DNA of 7,027 nucleotides from JBFXEO01 sp050180015. GTDB taxonomy: Bacteria; Bacteroidota; Bacteroidia; Bacteroidales; Tenuifilaceae. Position 1 is the stretch's first letter. Every line of letters starts with the position of its first letter. The DNA lies in assembly GCA_050180015.1 (NCBI GenBank), contig JBFXEO010000158.1, forward strand, positions 1 to 7,027. The letters run 5' to 3'. Position numbers and translations under genes: made by a program. Positions 5,976-7,027 of the stretch are shown one piece after another. Below the pieces are notes generated by a model. The model was not told the DNA's origin. It searched no databases and saw only the letters and a program-made list of their open reading frames with translations.

Positions 5976-5983
5976 CAAATATA
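5976..5983 (-). promoter_or_regulatory. Candidate -7 element of the TPR lipoprotein promoter
   Basis: On the - strand this reads TATATTTG, a full match to TAnnTTTG, 22 bp upstream of the ATG at 5953. At the -33 position, 19 bp further upstream, the sequence is ATGG, only a partial match to TTG. The leader would be about 15 nt. Confidence 0.45.
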
Positions 5984-6107
5984 GTTTTTTATGACGACTG
6001 TTCCATAAATTTCAGGATGGGGTTGCGCGGAAGCAAGGATTTTTTCGGTCGAATGGCATTGAATGGCTGCCGGTTTAGTTATGCAATGGAAATATTTGTA
6101 TATTGGT

Positions 6108-6115
6108 TAGATTTG
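6108..6115 (+). promoter_or_regulatory. Candidate -7 element of the Wzi-like gene promoter
   Basis: TAGATTTG matches TAnnTTTG and lies 41 bp upstream of the ATG at 6157. No TTG stands at the expected -33 distance, so support is moderate. This is the best match in the intergenic region on this strand. Confidence 0.35.
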
Positions 6116-6156
6116 CAGCTGATTCTAGGCGTATATTTAAGTTTAAATTTTGCCCG

Positions 6157-7027
6157 ATGATAAAATTAAAATACTCGTTCTTTCTGCTGATACTTATGGC
6201 TCAGCTGGGTTACTCCCAAACAACCTACCATCACATTTCCAACCCCGGCGTTTATGAGTTTATTGATGAACTTGCCTCTTTAAAAATTATTGATGTTTAT
6301 AGCACCGCCAAACCATTTTCCCGCGAGTTTATTGCCCAAAAGCTGATGCTGGCGGATGAAAACAGGGCGTTGCTTAACCAGCGGCAGCGGGATGAACTTG
6401 ATTTCTACCTGCACGATTTTGGAAAGGAGGTAAACGGTTACTCCGGGAAAAAACGATTTGATATACTCTACCGTAGCGATTCGCTTTTTAGCATCACCAT
6501 AAATCCGCTGCTGGGTGTTGACTTGGTTAATAACGATAGCGTTTTGGCCTACCATCGTTGGGTGGGTGCCGAGGTGCATGGCCACATTGGCAGGTGGGGG
6601 TATTACGCCAGCTTACGCGATTATGCCGAAAACTATCGGCTTGCAGAGCCAACATACCTAACGCGGTTTCCGGGCGGAAGCTATAAACGTTCCGGGGATG
6701 AAGGCGAATACAGCGAAATGCGGGGCGGTGTAACATATACCTGGAAATGGGGAAATATTGGCGTTATAAAAGATCACGTTCAGTGGGGATCTGGCTACAA
6801 TGGCACAAATATCCTAAGCGGAAGGGCACCCTCGTTTGCCATGGTAAAGTTAAATGTAACACCGGTTAGGTGGCTGGAACTTAACTACTTTCACGGATGG
6901 CTGGCCTCAAAAGTTATAGACTCATCGAGGACCTATACAAGCGGAACAGAAACCAGAAGGGTTTATCACCCCAAGTATATTGCCACGAACCTAATTGCTT
7001 TTAAGCCATTCCGGGGGTTCAGCTTTT
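6157..7027 (+). CDS. Wzi-family (capsule assembly) outer-membrane beta-barrel protein, 3' end outside window
   Basis: The frame is open from the ATG at 6157 to the window end, giving the first 290 residues. Residues 1-20 form a signal peptide (MIKLKYSFFLLILMAQLGYS) with likely cleavage before QTT. The mature start has a VYEFIDELASLKIID segment and a PFSREFIAQKLMLA helix, as in Bacteroidota members of the Wzi family (PF14052). From about residue 95 the sequence alternates polar and hydrophobic residues with many Tyr and Trp, typical of outer-membrane strands. A QWGSGYNG...LSGRAPSF segment near residues 209-224 resembles the WGPG...LS..AP motif of Wzi. E. coli Wzi attaches K-type capsule at the cell surface; the Bacteroidota homologues are mostly uncharacterised, so the capsule role is a family-level inference. 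The start was chosen for the signal peptide; no Shine-Dalgarno is seen. No polysaccharide genes are visible nearby. Confidence 0.82.
   Translation, partial: MIKLKYSFFLLILMAQLGYSQTTYHHISNPGVYEFIDELASLKIIDVYSTAKPFSREFIAQKLMLADENRALLNQRQRDELDFYLHDFGKEVNGYSGKKRFDILYRSDSLFSITINPLLGVDLVNNDSVLAYHRWVGAEVHGHIGRWGYYASLRDYAENYRLAEPTYLTRFPGGSYKRSGDEGEYSEMRGGVTYTWKWGNIGVIKDHVQWGSGYNGTNILSGRAPSFAMVKLNVTPVRWLELNYFHGWLASKVIDSSRTYTSGTETRRVYHPKYIATNLIAFKPFRGFSF

Noticed and set aside
6280..6736. Open frames on the - strand in the right-hand part of the window.
   Set aside because: They are antisense to the Wzi-like gene, which has a signal peptide and a continuous 290-codon frame.

Overview
The window looks like a piece of a Bacteroidota chromosome, probably Bacteroidales or a relative. 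Four signs point there. Genes mostly lack Shine-Dalgarno sequences. Upstream regions carry the Bacteroidota-type -7 motif TAnnTTTG close to the start codons. There is a Wzi-family outer-membrane barrel gene of the Bacteroidota kind and a TPR lipoprotein. Codon use is moderately AT-rich. The genus cannot be determined from this sequence. No tRNA, rRNA, CRISPR array, insertion sequence or phage gene was seen.

Left part, + strand (1-2022): four tightly spaced co-directional genes form the end of a sulfur-handling operon. They are the C-terminal part of a sulfide:quinone oxidoreductase-like flavoprotein, a DUF1641 protein, a single-cysteine DsrC/TusE-type sulfur carrier, and a DsrE2-like protein. 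A plausible reading is that the flavoprotein oxidises sulfide at the membrane, sending electrons to quinone, and that the small thiol proteins carry the resulting persulfide sulfur. DUF1641 may be an accessory subunit. A long imperfect hairpin at 2060-2099 separates this operon from the convergent genes that follow.

Middle, - strand (2121-4898): a NifX/NifB-type (PF02579) protein with a Cys/His-rich tail lies downstream of a DUF134 helix-turn-helix protein, and upstream of both is a Kup potassium transporter. The DUF134-NifX pair has its own candidate promoter. Two copies of GGCATATGCTC, 32 bp apart, flank the predicted transcription start: one fills part of the -33/-7 spacer and the other overlaps the start codon. 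This is the most interesting regulatory signal in the window.

Right part: a TPR lipoprotein gene (- strand, 5051-5953) and a 5'-complete but 3'-truncated Wzi-like outer-membrane barrel gene (+ strand, from 6157) diverge from a 203-bp intergenic region with a candidate promoter for each. No wholly new system is evident. The best candidates for follow-up are the GCATATGC operator pair, the compact SQR-DUF1641-TusE-DsrE2 module, and a possible frameshifted C-terminal extension of the TPR protein.
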